Shown here one piece after another: positions 24,545 through 31,351 of a stretch of 40,699 nt of DNA. The position numbers were made by a program, and so were the translations under genes. Each line of letters starts with the position of its first letter. Position 1 is the stretch's first letter. The stretch spans positions 1 to 40,699 of the forward strand of contig ONWR01000032.1 in assembly GCA_900321605.1 (NCBI GenBank), read 5' to 3'. The notes under the pieces were generated by a model that was given only the letters and a program-made list of their open reading frames with translations, was not told where the DNA came from and ran no database searches. The stretch comes from an uncultured Bacteroidales bacterium. Its GTDB lineage: Bacteria; Bacteroidota; Bacteroidia; Bacteroidales; Paludibacteraceae.

Positions 24545-25588
24545 ATGAAACTCTGTCTTAATATCGTTGCAATACCGAGAAGATGGTTACTCGTGCTTAT
24601 CGTTCTGTTTTGGACAAAGTGGGGTATACATATAGCTGCGGAACCTTTGCGGATAGTGAGCTATAATGTGGAGAACCTGTTTCATCCGGAGCATGATACG
24701 ATTTTAAAGGATGAGAGGATTAGGGGATTAGAGGGTGAAAGGATTATCGACAAGGACGACTATGAATGGACACCGGAAGGAGAGAGACGATGGAGCTATA
24801 CGCGGTATTACCGCAAGGAGGAGAACATAGCCCGTGTGCTGACGAGTATGGGAGAGTGGAGCGGGGTAGATATAGTGGGTTTGCAGGAGATAGAGAATGC
24901 TGCGGTAGTGAAGCGTTTATGCTATACCATGCGGCGCAACGAGTATGATTTTGTTCATTACGAAAGTCCTGATCCGCGAGGAATAGATGTCGCTTTTATC
25001 TATAAGAAGAACAGAGTAGATACTATCCGGACAAGAAAAATAAACCCCTCCCCGACCCTCCCCTCAAGGGAGGGAGAACTGAAAACCCGCGATATTTTGT
25101 ATGTATGTGCACAGGTGGATAAAAGGGACACCTTGCATTTTTTTGTATGTCATTTGCCTTCACAGCGAGGCGGAAAAGCAGAGAGCGAATGGAAACGAAA
25201 GACAGCAAAAGAGGTTTTACAGACCGCAATAGACAGCGTTTATGCCCTTCATTCGGATGCGAAGATTATCGTCATGGGCGATATGAATAGCGAACCAAAA
25301 AACGACCTGAAAGGTTTGGTAAACCGGATGGTAGTAGAAAGTCAAAAGTCAAAAGTCGAAAGCTACGGCACGCATAAATACCAAGGTCGTTGGACGTGTC
25401 TTGACCAGTTCTATACTTCTCCTAACTTACAAAAAATCAGCGCCGTAAGTATCTACGACGCTGAATGGATTCAAGAGCCGGATGAGAAATACATGGGACT
25501 TAAACCCAAACGTACCTATAACGGCTTTCATTACCAGAATGGTTATTCAGACCATCTGCCAATTCAACTCATACTTAACATCCGCTGA
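24545..25588 (+). CDS. Secreted endonuclease/exonuclease/phosphatase-fold protein
   Basis: The 347-aa protein has a signal peptide (hydrophobic about residues 14-32) and the fold's motifs: RIVSYNVENLF (N), GLQEIENAAV (catalytic E), FFVCHLPSQRGG (H), IVMGDMNSEPKND (DxN) and a terminal YSDHLP (DH). Such exported enzymes degrade DNA or hydrolyse phosphoesters in the periplasm or outside. Two repeat-derived insertions interrupt it: INPSPTLPSREGEL (25041-25080) and ESQKSKVES (25337-25362). The 3' end overlaps the convergent nadA by 25 bases. Confidence 0.88.
   Translation: MKLCLNIVAIPRRWLLVLIVLFWTKWGIHIAAEPLRIVSYNVENLFHPEHDTILKDERIRGLEGERIIDKDDYEWTPEGERRWSYTRYYRKEENIARVLTSMGEWSGVDIVGLQEIENAAVVKRLCYTMRRNEYDFVHYESPDPRGIDVAFIYKKNRVDTIRTRKINPSPTLPSREGELKTRDILYVCAQVDKRDTLHFFVCHLPSQRGGKAESEWKRKTAKEVLQTAIDSVYALHSDAKIIVMGDMNSEPKNDLKGLVNRMVVESQKSKVESYGTHKYQGRWTCLDQFYTSPNLQKISAVSIYDAEWIQEPDEKYMGLKPKRTYNGFHYQNGYSDHLPIQLILNIR
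25041..25080 (+). repeat. CCCTCCC/GGGAGGG palindromic repeat inserted in a coding sequence
   Basis: CCCTCCC and GGGAGGG flank CTCAA at 25056-25074, preceded by CCCCTCCCCGA. The translation PSPTLPSREG is typical of an interspersed repeat found in many Bacteroidetes genomes. It sits between two strands of the nuclease fold. Confidence 0.7.
25337..25362 (+). repeat. GTCAAAAGTC-type repeat in the endonuclease-fold gene
   Basis: GAAAGTCAAAAGTC followed by AAAAGTCGAAAGC, the same unit as in sufS, in frame as ESQKSKVES. Confidence 0.75.
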
Positions 25589-26553
25589 ATAGAGGAAACG
25601 GCTTTCTCGGCAACCTCTTTATCTACGATCATCTCGGGCTGCTCGTTAAGCAGACATGCATACACTTTCTCCAAGGTATTCATGCGCATGTACTCGCACT
25701 CGTTGCACGAACAACCGACACCTTCGGTTACCTCCGGTGGCACCGGAATAAACTCCTTATCCGGACAAGCACGCTGCATCTCAAAGAGAATACCGCTTTC
25801 TGTGGCAATTATAAAGCGTTTGGCGGGCGATTTGATAGTGTGTTGAAGAAGTGCCTGCGTAGAACCAATTACGTCGCTCTGAGCCAAAATAGGCGCTTTA
25901 CACTCCGGATGCGCCAATACTTCCACTCCCGGGTTATCGGCTTTGAGTTGTAACAAAGCTTCGAGAGAGAAGCGGCTGTGTACATGGCAGGCTCCGTTCC
26001 AAAGGATCATGTTACGTCCGGTGACGGAGTTGATATACGAACCAAGGTTATGATCCGGACCGAAGATGATCTTGGCGTCCTTGGGGAGCTGATCCACAAT
26101 CTTCTTGGCGTTCGAAGAAGTAACCACTACATCCGTAAGGGCTTTTACATCGGCGGAAGTGTTGACATAAGAAACGACAATTGGTCGTTGGTCGTTGGTC
26201 GTTAGTCGTTGGTCGTTGCGGGACAGAGCCTGTCGTTGGTCTTCAATAAATTTTTTCAAGTCTTCGGCTTTGCAACTATCCGCCAATGAACAACCGGCAT
26301 TCATGTCGGGAATGAGCACTTTCTTATCCGGACAGAGGATCTTCATCGTCTCTCCCATGAAATGGACACCACACATTACTAATATGTCCGCGTCCACGCG
26401 TGTAGCCTGTTGAGCCAAAGCGAGAGAATCTCCGATGAAATCGGCAATTTCTTGTATTTCCGGACGAGTGTAATAGTGTGCGAAAATAACCGCATTCTTC
26501 TCACGGGCTAACGATTTAATCTTATCTATATATTCTTTCTTTTTTAAATCCAT
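25564..26553 (-). CDS. nadA: Quinolinate synthase NadA
   Basis: The 329-aa enzyme starts with the family pattern KIKSLAREKNAVIFAHYYTRPEIQ and has the three cluster-binding cysteines in MCGVHFMGETM, NGACHVHSRF and GCSCNECEYM. It condenses iminoaspartate and DHAP to quinolinate for NAD synthesis. Residues around ALSRNDQRLTTNDQRPIVVS are encoded by a GTCGTTGGTC-type repeat (26182-26220), an extra loop compared with ordinary NadA. nadB and nadC are not in the window. The 3' end overlaps the convergent gene. Confidence 0.95.
   Translation of the reverse strand: MDLKKKEYIDKIKSLAREKNAVIFAHYYTRPEIQEIADFIGDSLALAQQATRVDADILVMCGVHFMGETMKILCPDKKVLIPDMNAGCSLADSCKAEDLKKFIEDQRQALSRNDQRLTTNDQRPIVVSYVNTSADVKALTDVVVTSSNAKKIVDQLPKDAKIIFGPDHNLGSYINSVTGRNMILWNGACHVHSRFSLEALLQLKADNPGVEVLAHPECKAPILAQSDVIGSTQALLQHTIKSPAKRFIIATESGILFEMQRACPDKEFIPVPPEVTEGVGCSCNECEYMRMNTLEKVYACLLNEQPEMIVDKEVAEKAVSSIQRMLSMS
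26182..26240 (-). repeat. GTCGTTGGTC-type repeat inside nadA
   Basis: GGTCGTTGGTCGTTGGTCGT followed by TAGTCGTTGGTCGTT, with one more copy at 26232-26240. The reverse strand gives the N-D-Q-R repeats of NadA. It is the same type of short repeat as in sufS, with a different sequence. Confidence 0.75.
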
Positions 26554-26713
26554 AAGTAATAATGGGTGTTAATTATGTTAATAATATTCGTAATGATTTG
26601 AAATCGTATTGGTTATAAGGTTTTTGTTTTTAAGATGCGATGTTGGCTGTTTTGACAAATGCAATGTGGAACAAGTTATCAATCAGTGGAACCAAGGCAT
26701 GTTAACAACTTGT

Positions 26714-27664
26714 TTATAACCATTTTTTTATCCTGAAAATCAGCAGAATACCTACAACCGACAGGATCATCAATCCGAGTGCAAAACCGTAGCCGTATTG
26801 CCAGTGGAGTTCGGGCATAAAATCGAAGTTCATGCCGTAGAGACTACCGATGAGTGTTGGCGGCAGGAAGATGATGTTGATGACCGTGAAGATTTTAATG
26901 ATGCGGTTCTGTTCCAAGTTAACCAAACCGAGGAAGGTATCTTGCAGGTAGTCCAAACGGTCAAAACCGAACTTGGTATAATCGAACAGAGAGTTGATAT
27001 CCTTGATAATCATCGTCAGACGCGGGTAGAGTTCTTCGGGGAAGAAATCGCATTTGAGCAAGTTGGAGATCACACGTTGTTTATCCATGAGGTTCTGACG
27101 GAGAACGGTCACTTTTTCTTGCAAGTCCTTGATCTGTACGAGCAAGTCTTCATCCATATGTTCGGACTCAGCGGTTATTTGTTGGCTCAGTTCTGTAATC
27201 AAATCCGTGGTATCCTCGATCATATCGGCGTCTTTCTCTACTCGCGTCTCCATGACGGCTACCAACACATGAAAACCCGTTGGAAAATTACGGGTGTTGA
27301 CGAAGAGCTTCTTGAAAGTCTCGTTGAAGGTATCCAGTTCGGTATCGCGGATAGAGACGAGGATAGAGTTCTTTAAGATGAAGTTAACCGGCTCCATCTC
27401 GAAGTTATTCTTGAGGAAGTTGGCGTTGGCTACGATGGAGTCATCCGTTTGTATATAACGGCTGGAGAACTCTATCTCTTCCATCTCTTCGTCTTCCTGA
27501 ATGTCAATTTTGAGGAATCCCTCGAGGGTATCCTCGGTCTTGTCGGATACATCGAGCAGGTCAATCCAGATGATATCTTTCTTGTCGAGCTCTTTGAGTG
27601 CGGAGATGGTACGTGCTACTTTGATTTTCTCCTTGTCTTTATAGAATATCTTGATTTCAGACAT
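26714..27664 (-). CDS. corA: CorA-family magnesium/cobalt transporter
   Basis: The 316-aa protein has the CorA plan: a long soluble alpha/beta and helical N-terminal part (about 1-250) and two C-terminal membrane helices (about 255-275 and 292-312) with the selectivity motif YGMNFDFMPEL between them. It forms a pentameric divalent-cation channel in the inner membrane. It lies 12 bases after rsmA and is probably co-transcribed. The 160 bases between it and nadA hold no gene that I can see. Confidence 0.93.
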   Translation of the reverse strand: MSEIKIFYKDKEKIKVARTISALKELDKKDIIWIDLLDVSDKTEDTLEGFLKIDIQEDEEMEEIEFSSRYIQTDDSIVANANFLKNNFEMEPVNFILKNSILVSIRDTELDTFNETFKKLFVNTRNFPTGFHVLVAVMETRVEKDADMIEDTTDLITELSQQITAESEHMDEDLLVQIKDLQEKVTVLRQNLMDKQRVISNLLKCDFFPEELYPRLTMIIKDINSLFDYTKFGFDRLDYLQDTFLGLVNLEQNRIIKIFTVINIIFLPPTLIGSLYGMNFDFMPELHWQYGYGFALGLMILSVVGILLIFRIKKWL

Positions 27665-27676
27665 AATTCGTAATTT

Positions 27677-28471
27677 TTAATTTTTAATTTTTAATTGAAT
27701 TAACTTGGTTAATTCTACGAACTCATCGACGGATAGCTGTTCTGGTCTTCGGGTAAGAAACCATTCTAAACGATCTTCCTTTGTACCTTGTACATTGTCC
27801 CTTTGTACATCGAGCAACGCTCGTAGTGAATTGCGCATTTGTTTTCGCCGCTGGTTGAAGGCTGTTTTAACGACTGTTTTGAAGAGCTCTTCATCACAGT
27901 CGAGTTGTCTTCGTTTATTGCGGGTCATGCGGATCACAGCCGACTTGACTTTAGGCGGCGGATTGAACACATGTTCGTCCACCGTGAATAAATATTCTAT
28001 ATCGTAATACGCTTGTAATAAGACGCTTAGGATGCCGTACGCTTTTTTGCCGGGTTTGGAAGCAAGGCGTTCGGCTACCTCTTTTTGGATCATTCCCGAG
28101 CAGACAGGAATACGGTCTTTGTAGTCCAGCACTTTGAAGAAGATCTGGCTACTGATGTTATACGGGTAGTTACCGATGACGTTAAACTCGCCCTCGGGAT
28201 AGATGATGTTGAGGTCTAATTTGAGAAAATCTCCTTCGATGAGGTGTAGCTCCGGATACCACTCTTTGAGGTACACGACCGACTCGCGGTCGATCTCGAT
28301 CGCGGTGAGTTGGATATTCGGGTTCTTGAGGAGATATTGGGTTAACACACCCATACCCGGACCTATTTCGATAGTTGGTCCGGAAGTGATGGTTTCACTT
28401 ATTCTCTGGGCGATACTCAGATCCTTCAAGAAGTGCTGCCCGAGAAATTTTTTGGCTCGTACTTGTTGCAT
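27677..28471 (-). CDS. rsmA: 16S rRNA dimethyladenosine transferase RsmA (KsgA)
   Basis: The 264-aa methyltransferase starts with KKFLGQHFLKD and has the SAM motif IEIGPGMGVLTQYL and the catalytic NYPYNISSQI motif. The C-terminal helical domain (about 185-264) includes RRKQMRNSLRALL. It dimethylates A1518/A1519 of 16S rRNA late in 30S assembly. A consensus promoter lies 85 bases upstream. Confidence 0.96.
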   Translation of the reverse strand: MQQVRAKKFLGQHFLKDLSIAQRISETITSGPTIEIGPGMGVLTQYLLKNPNIQLTAIEIDRESVVYLKEWYPELHLIEGDFLKLDLNIIYPEGEFNVIGNYPYNISSQIFFKVLDYKDRIPVCSGMIQKEVAERLASKPGKKAYGILSVLLQAYYDIEYLFTVDEHVFNPPPKVKSAVIRMTRNKRRQLDCDEELFKTVVKTAFNQRRKQMRNSLRALLDVQRDNVQGTKEDRLEWFLTRRPEQLSVDEFVELTKLIQLKIKN

Positions 28472-28555
28472 TTTCAGGGTGATAATCGTCCATGATTGTT
28501 TGTAATTTTAGTTAATTTAGTAGTTTACCTTTTTTTCGTAAACCTTTTGCGACCG

Positions 28556-28586
28556 CAAAGGTACTGCTTTTTTTTGATATATGCAA
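28556..28586 (-). promoter_or_regulatory. Promoter of rsmA-corA
   Basis: On the minus strand TTG (28584-28586), 20 bases, then TACCTTTG (28556-28563). A CCTTTTGCG/GCAAAGG inverted repeat overlaps the start region. Confidence 0.75.
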
Positions 28587-28776
28587 GAAAAAAGGCTTTT
28601 TTTTGCTTTTTTGCGTGATTTAGTGTGCATTTAAGAGGTATTCAGCGTGTATTTAGCAGTCATTTCCGTTCGCATGTCGTTACCATCTCGTTACCATTAC
28701 GGACGTGTACGTACGGTTTGGGGCGTGTCGGAGAGGCGTTTAAATCGGTTTCCGCCTCCGTTCCGGGTTCGTGGAA

Positions 28777-28830
28777 GGTCCGTTAATGAATAAGGAATGA
28801 ATAAGTAATATATAATGAATAACTAAAGAT
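28777..28830 (+). repeat. Conserved flank of the dispersed repeat, copy B
   Basis: GGTCCGTTAATGAATAAGG, an AT-rich stretch and ATAACTAAAGAT match the minus strand of 9148-9203. Between this flank and the 9-mer arrays is a perfect palindrome (TATTATATAC/GTATATAATA, about 28844-28866). I see no gene in 28587-29157. Confidence 0.75.
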
Positions 28831-28883
28831 TTAATTGATCTGTATTATATACTTAGTATATAATACTATACAGAGATAAGTTA

Positions 28884-29066
28884 ATAAAAAAATGACAGTG
28901 CACTATTTGCACTATTTGCACTTTGGAGGGCGAAAGTGCAGAAAGTGCAGAAAGTGCAAAGCAAAAAAAATGATGTGGCAGAAGTGGCAGAAATGGCAGA
29001 AAATCGGGTGTTGAACGATAATTTATGCCACTTATGCCATTTATGCCAGTGCAAATTTTTATACAA
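28884..29066 (+). repeat. Dispersed hairpin repeat, copy B (triplets of complementary 9-mers)
   Basis: Two hairpins in a row. The first pairs three units like CACTATTTG (28901-28926) with three GAAAGTGCA units (28932-28958). After the linker GCAAAAAAAATGAT, three TGGCAGAA-type units (about 28976-29001) pair with three TATGCCACT-type units (about 29024-29049), and the element ends GCAAATTTTTATACAA. Compared with copy A it has one hairpin fewer and different unit sequences in the second hairpin, although the first hairpin and the ends are conserved. Confidence 0.85.
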
Positions 29067-29157
29067 GCGTCACTCACAGTATCGGCAACATACGGACAGG
29101 TCCACAATGGTCGCGAAATGGTCGCCTAAATGGAAGGGAGTTGAAAGATGTTTATAG

Positions 29158-29195
29158 AAAAACAAGCGGGCAACTCAATGAGTCCCCGCTTTGTT
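29158..29195 (-). terminator. Terminator of the BspA-like gene
   Basis: On the minus strand CAAAGCGGG pairs with CCCGCTTG around a 13-base loop, followed by TTTTT. It begins 18 bases after the stop codon. Confidence 0.8.
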
Positions 29196-29212
29196 CCTTT
29201 GTACTTGTTCAC

Positions 29213-30208
29213 TTAATATTCTTGTCCAGTGAGGGTATAGGTTTTGTCTCCATTGAAGATGAAGATTTGTCCGTCTCGGAGAGATTTTATCAGTTTGGAG
29301 GTGTCTCCTGTTACGTTTTCAATGGCTTGGGTTCCATCCGTAATATATTTGAAATCTTTCCATCCCGTTGCATTTTTGTATAGAGAAACAGTTTGTTTTG
29401 GCACAAAGAGCGTTACTTGATCTTTATCGATGTATTCGAACGTTTTAGAAGTAGCTGCGCATGGGTTATACGACTGGACTGTGAGTTTTTTCAGACTCGT
29501 GTTCCATGCGAGGAAACGGTCACCTAATGTCGTCACCATCGGTGGAATTGTTAATTCTGTCATTGCAGTACAACCAGCGAATGCAGTCGCGCCAATTTCT
29601 TGGAGAATCTGCGGCAGTTTTACTGTTTTTAAGGCAGTACATCCGTAAAAAGCATTCTCACCAATTTTATTGATTTGAGTAGCGGAAAGGTCTATAGTGG
29701 TCAGTTTTGTACAATTGTCCCAAACTCCTTTGGAGATTTCTTTTAAGAGGACAGTCTGAATAGTCAAGTTAGTTAGTTCTTCACAGCCGGAGAAAGCATT
29801 TTCCTCAATGGTTCTGACATTAGCAGGAATGGTCACTTGTTTGATCCCTGAATAAGTAAATGCCCTTGCGCCTATGGTTTGAAGACCAATGAGCTTCTCC
29901 CAGTTGATATATTCCAGTTTGTCTGTTCCATAGAAGCATTGTTCATCCATCTCTTTCAGGGTGACCGGTAGGTTCAGTTTTGTCACATTGCTTCCTATTC
30001 CACTAATTTTGGTCACTATATAGTTTTTTCCGTTATAACTTACGTTTGCCGGAACCGTTACTTCGCCCGAAAGGGTAGTGGAGTTCCATACAGTTACCTG
30101 TATTTCATCCTCGATGAAATAATAAAACCCGTCTTTTTCAAAACTGTCAGCCATCGTTGCCAAACAACTCATGGCGAGAAGTACAATACAAAATGCGATT
30201 TTTTTCAT
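29213..30208 (-). CDS. BspA-like leucine-rich repeat surface protein
   Basis: The 331-aa protein has a signal peptide (MKKIAFCIVLLAMSCLATMA) and about six LRR_5 repeats (residues 60-250), with repeated motifs such as IGENAFYGCTALKTVKLP and IEENAFSGCEELTNL. The last 30 residues (SLRDGQIFIFNGDKTYTLTG) resemble the C-terminal tail found on many Bacteroidales exported proteins that are sorted by the type IX system; this is inference. BspA proteins bind host or polymer ligands at the surface. It lies downstream of a 52-aa gene behind a common promoter. Confidence 0.88.
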   Translation of the reverse strand: MKKIAFCIVLLAMSCLATMADSFEKDGFYYFIEDEIQVTVWNSTTLSGEVTVPANVSYNGKNYIVTKISGIGSNVTKLNLPVTLKEMDEQCFYGTDKLEYINWEKLIGLQTIGARAFTYSGIKQVTIPANVRTIEENAFSGCEELTNLTIQTVLLKEISKGVWDNCTKLTTIDLSATQINKIGENAFYGCTALKTVKLPQILQEIGATAFAGCTAMTELTIPPMVTTLGDRFLAWNTSLKKLTVQSYNPCAATSKTFEYIDKDQVTLFVPKQTVSLYKNATGWKDFKYITDGTQAIENVTGDTSKLIKSLRDGQIFIFNGDKTYTLTGQEY

Positions 30209-30235
30209 TCGATAAATTATTTTGATAGTCTATGC

Positions 30236-30394
30236 CTACTCTTTATCGGATTTTCGGCGTCTTCCATTTGTGTTGATCAGCAGCTGCCCTGAGATAAAGA
30301 GTTCTGCATACTGTTCCAATTGTTTAAGCTCGCGAGCATCGAAGCCTTGGGCGATAATAGTATCTATATGTTTCCAAAAATCGGTATTATTCAT
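30236..30394 (-). CDS. Small helical protein, 52 aa, unknown function
   Basis: The ATG at 30392-30394 follows a perfect promoter (30419-30450), so the start is well placed; the 9 extra codons of the longer frame lie in the leader. The protein (MNNTDFWKHIDTIIAQGFDA, then LKQLEQYAELFISGQLLI, ending NGRRRKSDKE) is helical with a basic tail. The BspA-like gene begins 27 bases downstream, so the two form an operon. No family is recognised. Confidence 0.6.
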   Translation of the reverse strand: MNNTDFWKHIDTIIAQGFDARELKQLEQYAELFISGQLLINTNGRRRKSDKE

Positions 30395-30418
30395 ACGCGT
30401 CTTTGCAAATTTGGCGTG

Positions 30419-30450
30419 CAAAGGTACAACTTTTTTCTGAATTATGCAAA
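30419..30450 (-). promoter_or_regulatory. Promoter of the 52-aa/BspA-like operon
   Basis: Minus strand TTTG (30447-30450), exactly 20 bases, TACCTTTG (30419-30426). Confidence 0.8.
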
Positions 30451-30568
30451 AATATTGGAAAGTATTTTAAATTTTTACATATTTTGATACATCTACGGGC
30501 AGATAAGCGGGCACAAAAAAACAGAGCCCAAAGAAAGTACAAAGGGACAAAGCAAATTTTTACACCGC

Positions 30569-30906
30569 CGGCATGGCATGCCGAATAATTGAGGACGAAA
30601 AAAGCGGGACTAAAGTACCGCGCAAAGAAAGAAAAAACGCGCTAACGGAACGAAGAAAAGACTCCGAGCTGATGCTCGGAGCAGGGAACGAAGAAAACCA
30701 GCATCTGATGCTGGAACAAACGACAAAGAATGGAAGGCAGAGTCGTGTCCAAATAAAATTTGGACGCAATGGACGAAGTAGCCGGATAGTATCCCGAACA
30801 ATGAACGATGCTCTGAGCGGCAAATGGCATTTGCCTGTAATACGAAGAAGAAAACGCGGCATTTCCGATTCTCCAAGATTGGCGGATACGAGAGGCGGAA
30901 ATGCCG
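30569..30906 (-). repeat. Array of six unrelated perfect palindromes behind a promoter
   Basis: Perfect palindromes: 30569-30583 (CGGCATG/CATGCCG), 30662-30681 (CTCCGAGC/GCTCGGAG), 30698-30714 (CCAGCATC/GATGCTGG), 30747-30765 (GTCCAAAT/ATTTGGAC), 30819-30835 (GGCAAATG/CATTTGCC) and 30857-30906 (CGGCATTTCCG/CGGAAATGCCG around a 28-base loop). A consensus promoter at 30925-30956 reads into the array on the minus strand. I see no convincing protein gene in 30451-31109; the sequence could be a non-coding transcript or a relic. Confidence 0.8.
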
Positions 30907-30924
30907 AGTGTTGTGGTTTGCCAG

Positions 30925-30956
30925 CAAAAGTACAACTTTTTTCTGAGATACGCAAA
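30925..30956 (-). promoter_or_regulatory. Promoter reading into the palindrome array
   Basis: Minus strand TTTG (30953-30956), 20 bases, TACTTTTG (30925-30932). Transcription would start near 30918 and run through the hairpins. Confidence 0.7.
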
Positions 30957-31024
30957 TTTTTTAGGCACGTACGTAAGCGCGCGGGTACAAAAAACTATTT
31001 TTTTTGCACTACATGCCTTTAAAA

Positions 31025-31056
31025 TTTGCATATGTGCAAAATTTTTTGTACCTTTG
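31025..31056 (+). promoter_or_regulatory. Plus-strand promoter pointing at the tRNA gene
   Basis: TTTG (31025-31028), 20 bases, TACCTTTG (31049-31056). It would give a transcript antisense to tRNA-Asn. The only short frame after it ends in the tRNA complement and is probably not a gene. Confidence 0.65.
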
Positions 31057-31109
31057 CGGCGTTTTTTAGGGAAAGAGTGGATGCAGCGCTCGGCGGTGCG
31101 CGAAAAGAA

Positions 31110-31143
31110 CAAAAAAGAAAGCATCTACCCGAAGATAGATGCT
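31110..31143 (-). terminator. Terminator of tRNA-Asn
   Basis: Minus strand AGCATCTA, an 8-base loop, TAGATGCT, then TTTCTTTTTTG, directly after the tRNA 3' end. Confidence 0.8.
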
Positions 31144-31148
31144 CTTGC

Positions 31149-31221
31149 GCTCCCTCTAGGACTTGAACCTAGGACCCCCTGATTAACAGTCAGATGCTCT
31201 AACCGACTGAGCTAAGGAAGC
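31149..31221 (-). tRNA. tRNA-Asn (anticodon GTT)
   Basis: The minus strand folds as a 73-base cloverleaf: acceptor GCTTCCT/AGGGAGC, D-arm with AGCTCAGTCGGTTAGAGC, anticodon stem TCTGA/TCAGG with loop CTGTTAA (anticodon GTT) and T-arm with GGTTCAAGTCC. CCA is not encoded. It has its own promoter and terminator. Confidence 0.96.
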
Positions 31222-31243
31222 ATGCTTTTTTCGAAAGCGGGTG

Positions 31244-31275
31244 CAAAAGTACTGCTTTTTTCTGACATGTGCAAA
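31244..31275 (-). promoter_or_regulatory. Promoter of tRNA-Asn
   Basis: Minus strand TTTG (31272-31275), 20 bases, TACTTTTG (31244-31251), ending 22 bases before the tRNA. Confidence 0.8.
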
Positions 31276-31351
31276 TTTTTTGGCAAAAAAATGTAAATTT
31301 AAGTGCTTTTTTTTGAAAATTCACCTATTTAAGGGACAAAATCATACAAAA

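Noticed and set aside
28853-29157. Cys-Thr-Phe and Lys-Trp-His repeat peptides over repeat copy B
   Set aside because: Same reason as for copy A; no start context and frames not shared between the copies.
30560-31124. Several 100-160-aa frames on both strands of the palindrome array
   Set aside because: Low-complexity, mutually overlapping and interrupted by palindromes; none has a family motif.
31081-31182. 33-aa frame ending LPLGLEPRTP
   Set aside because: The C-terminus is the translated antisense of tRNA-Asn, a known annotation artefact.
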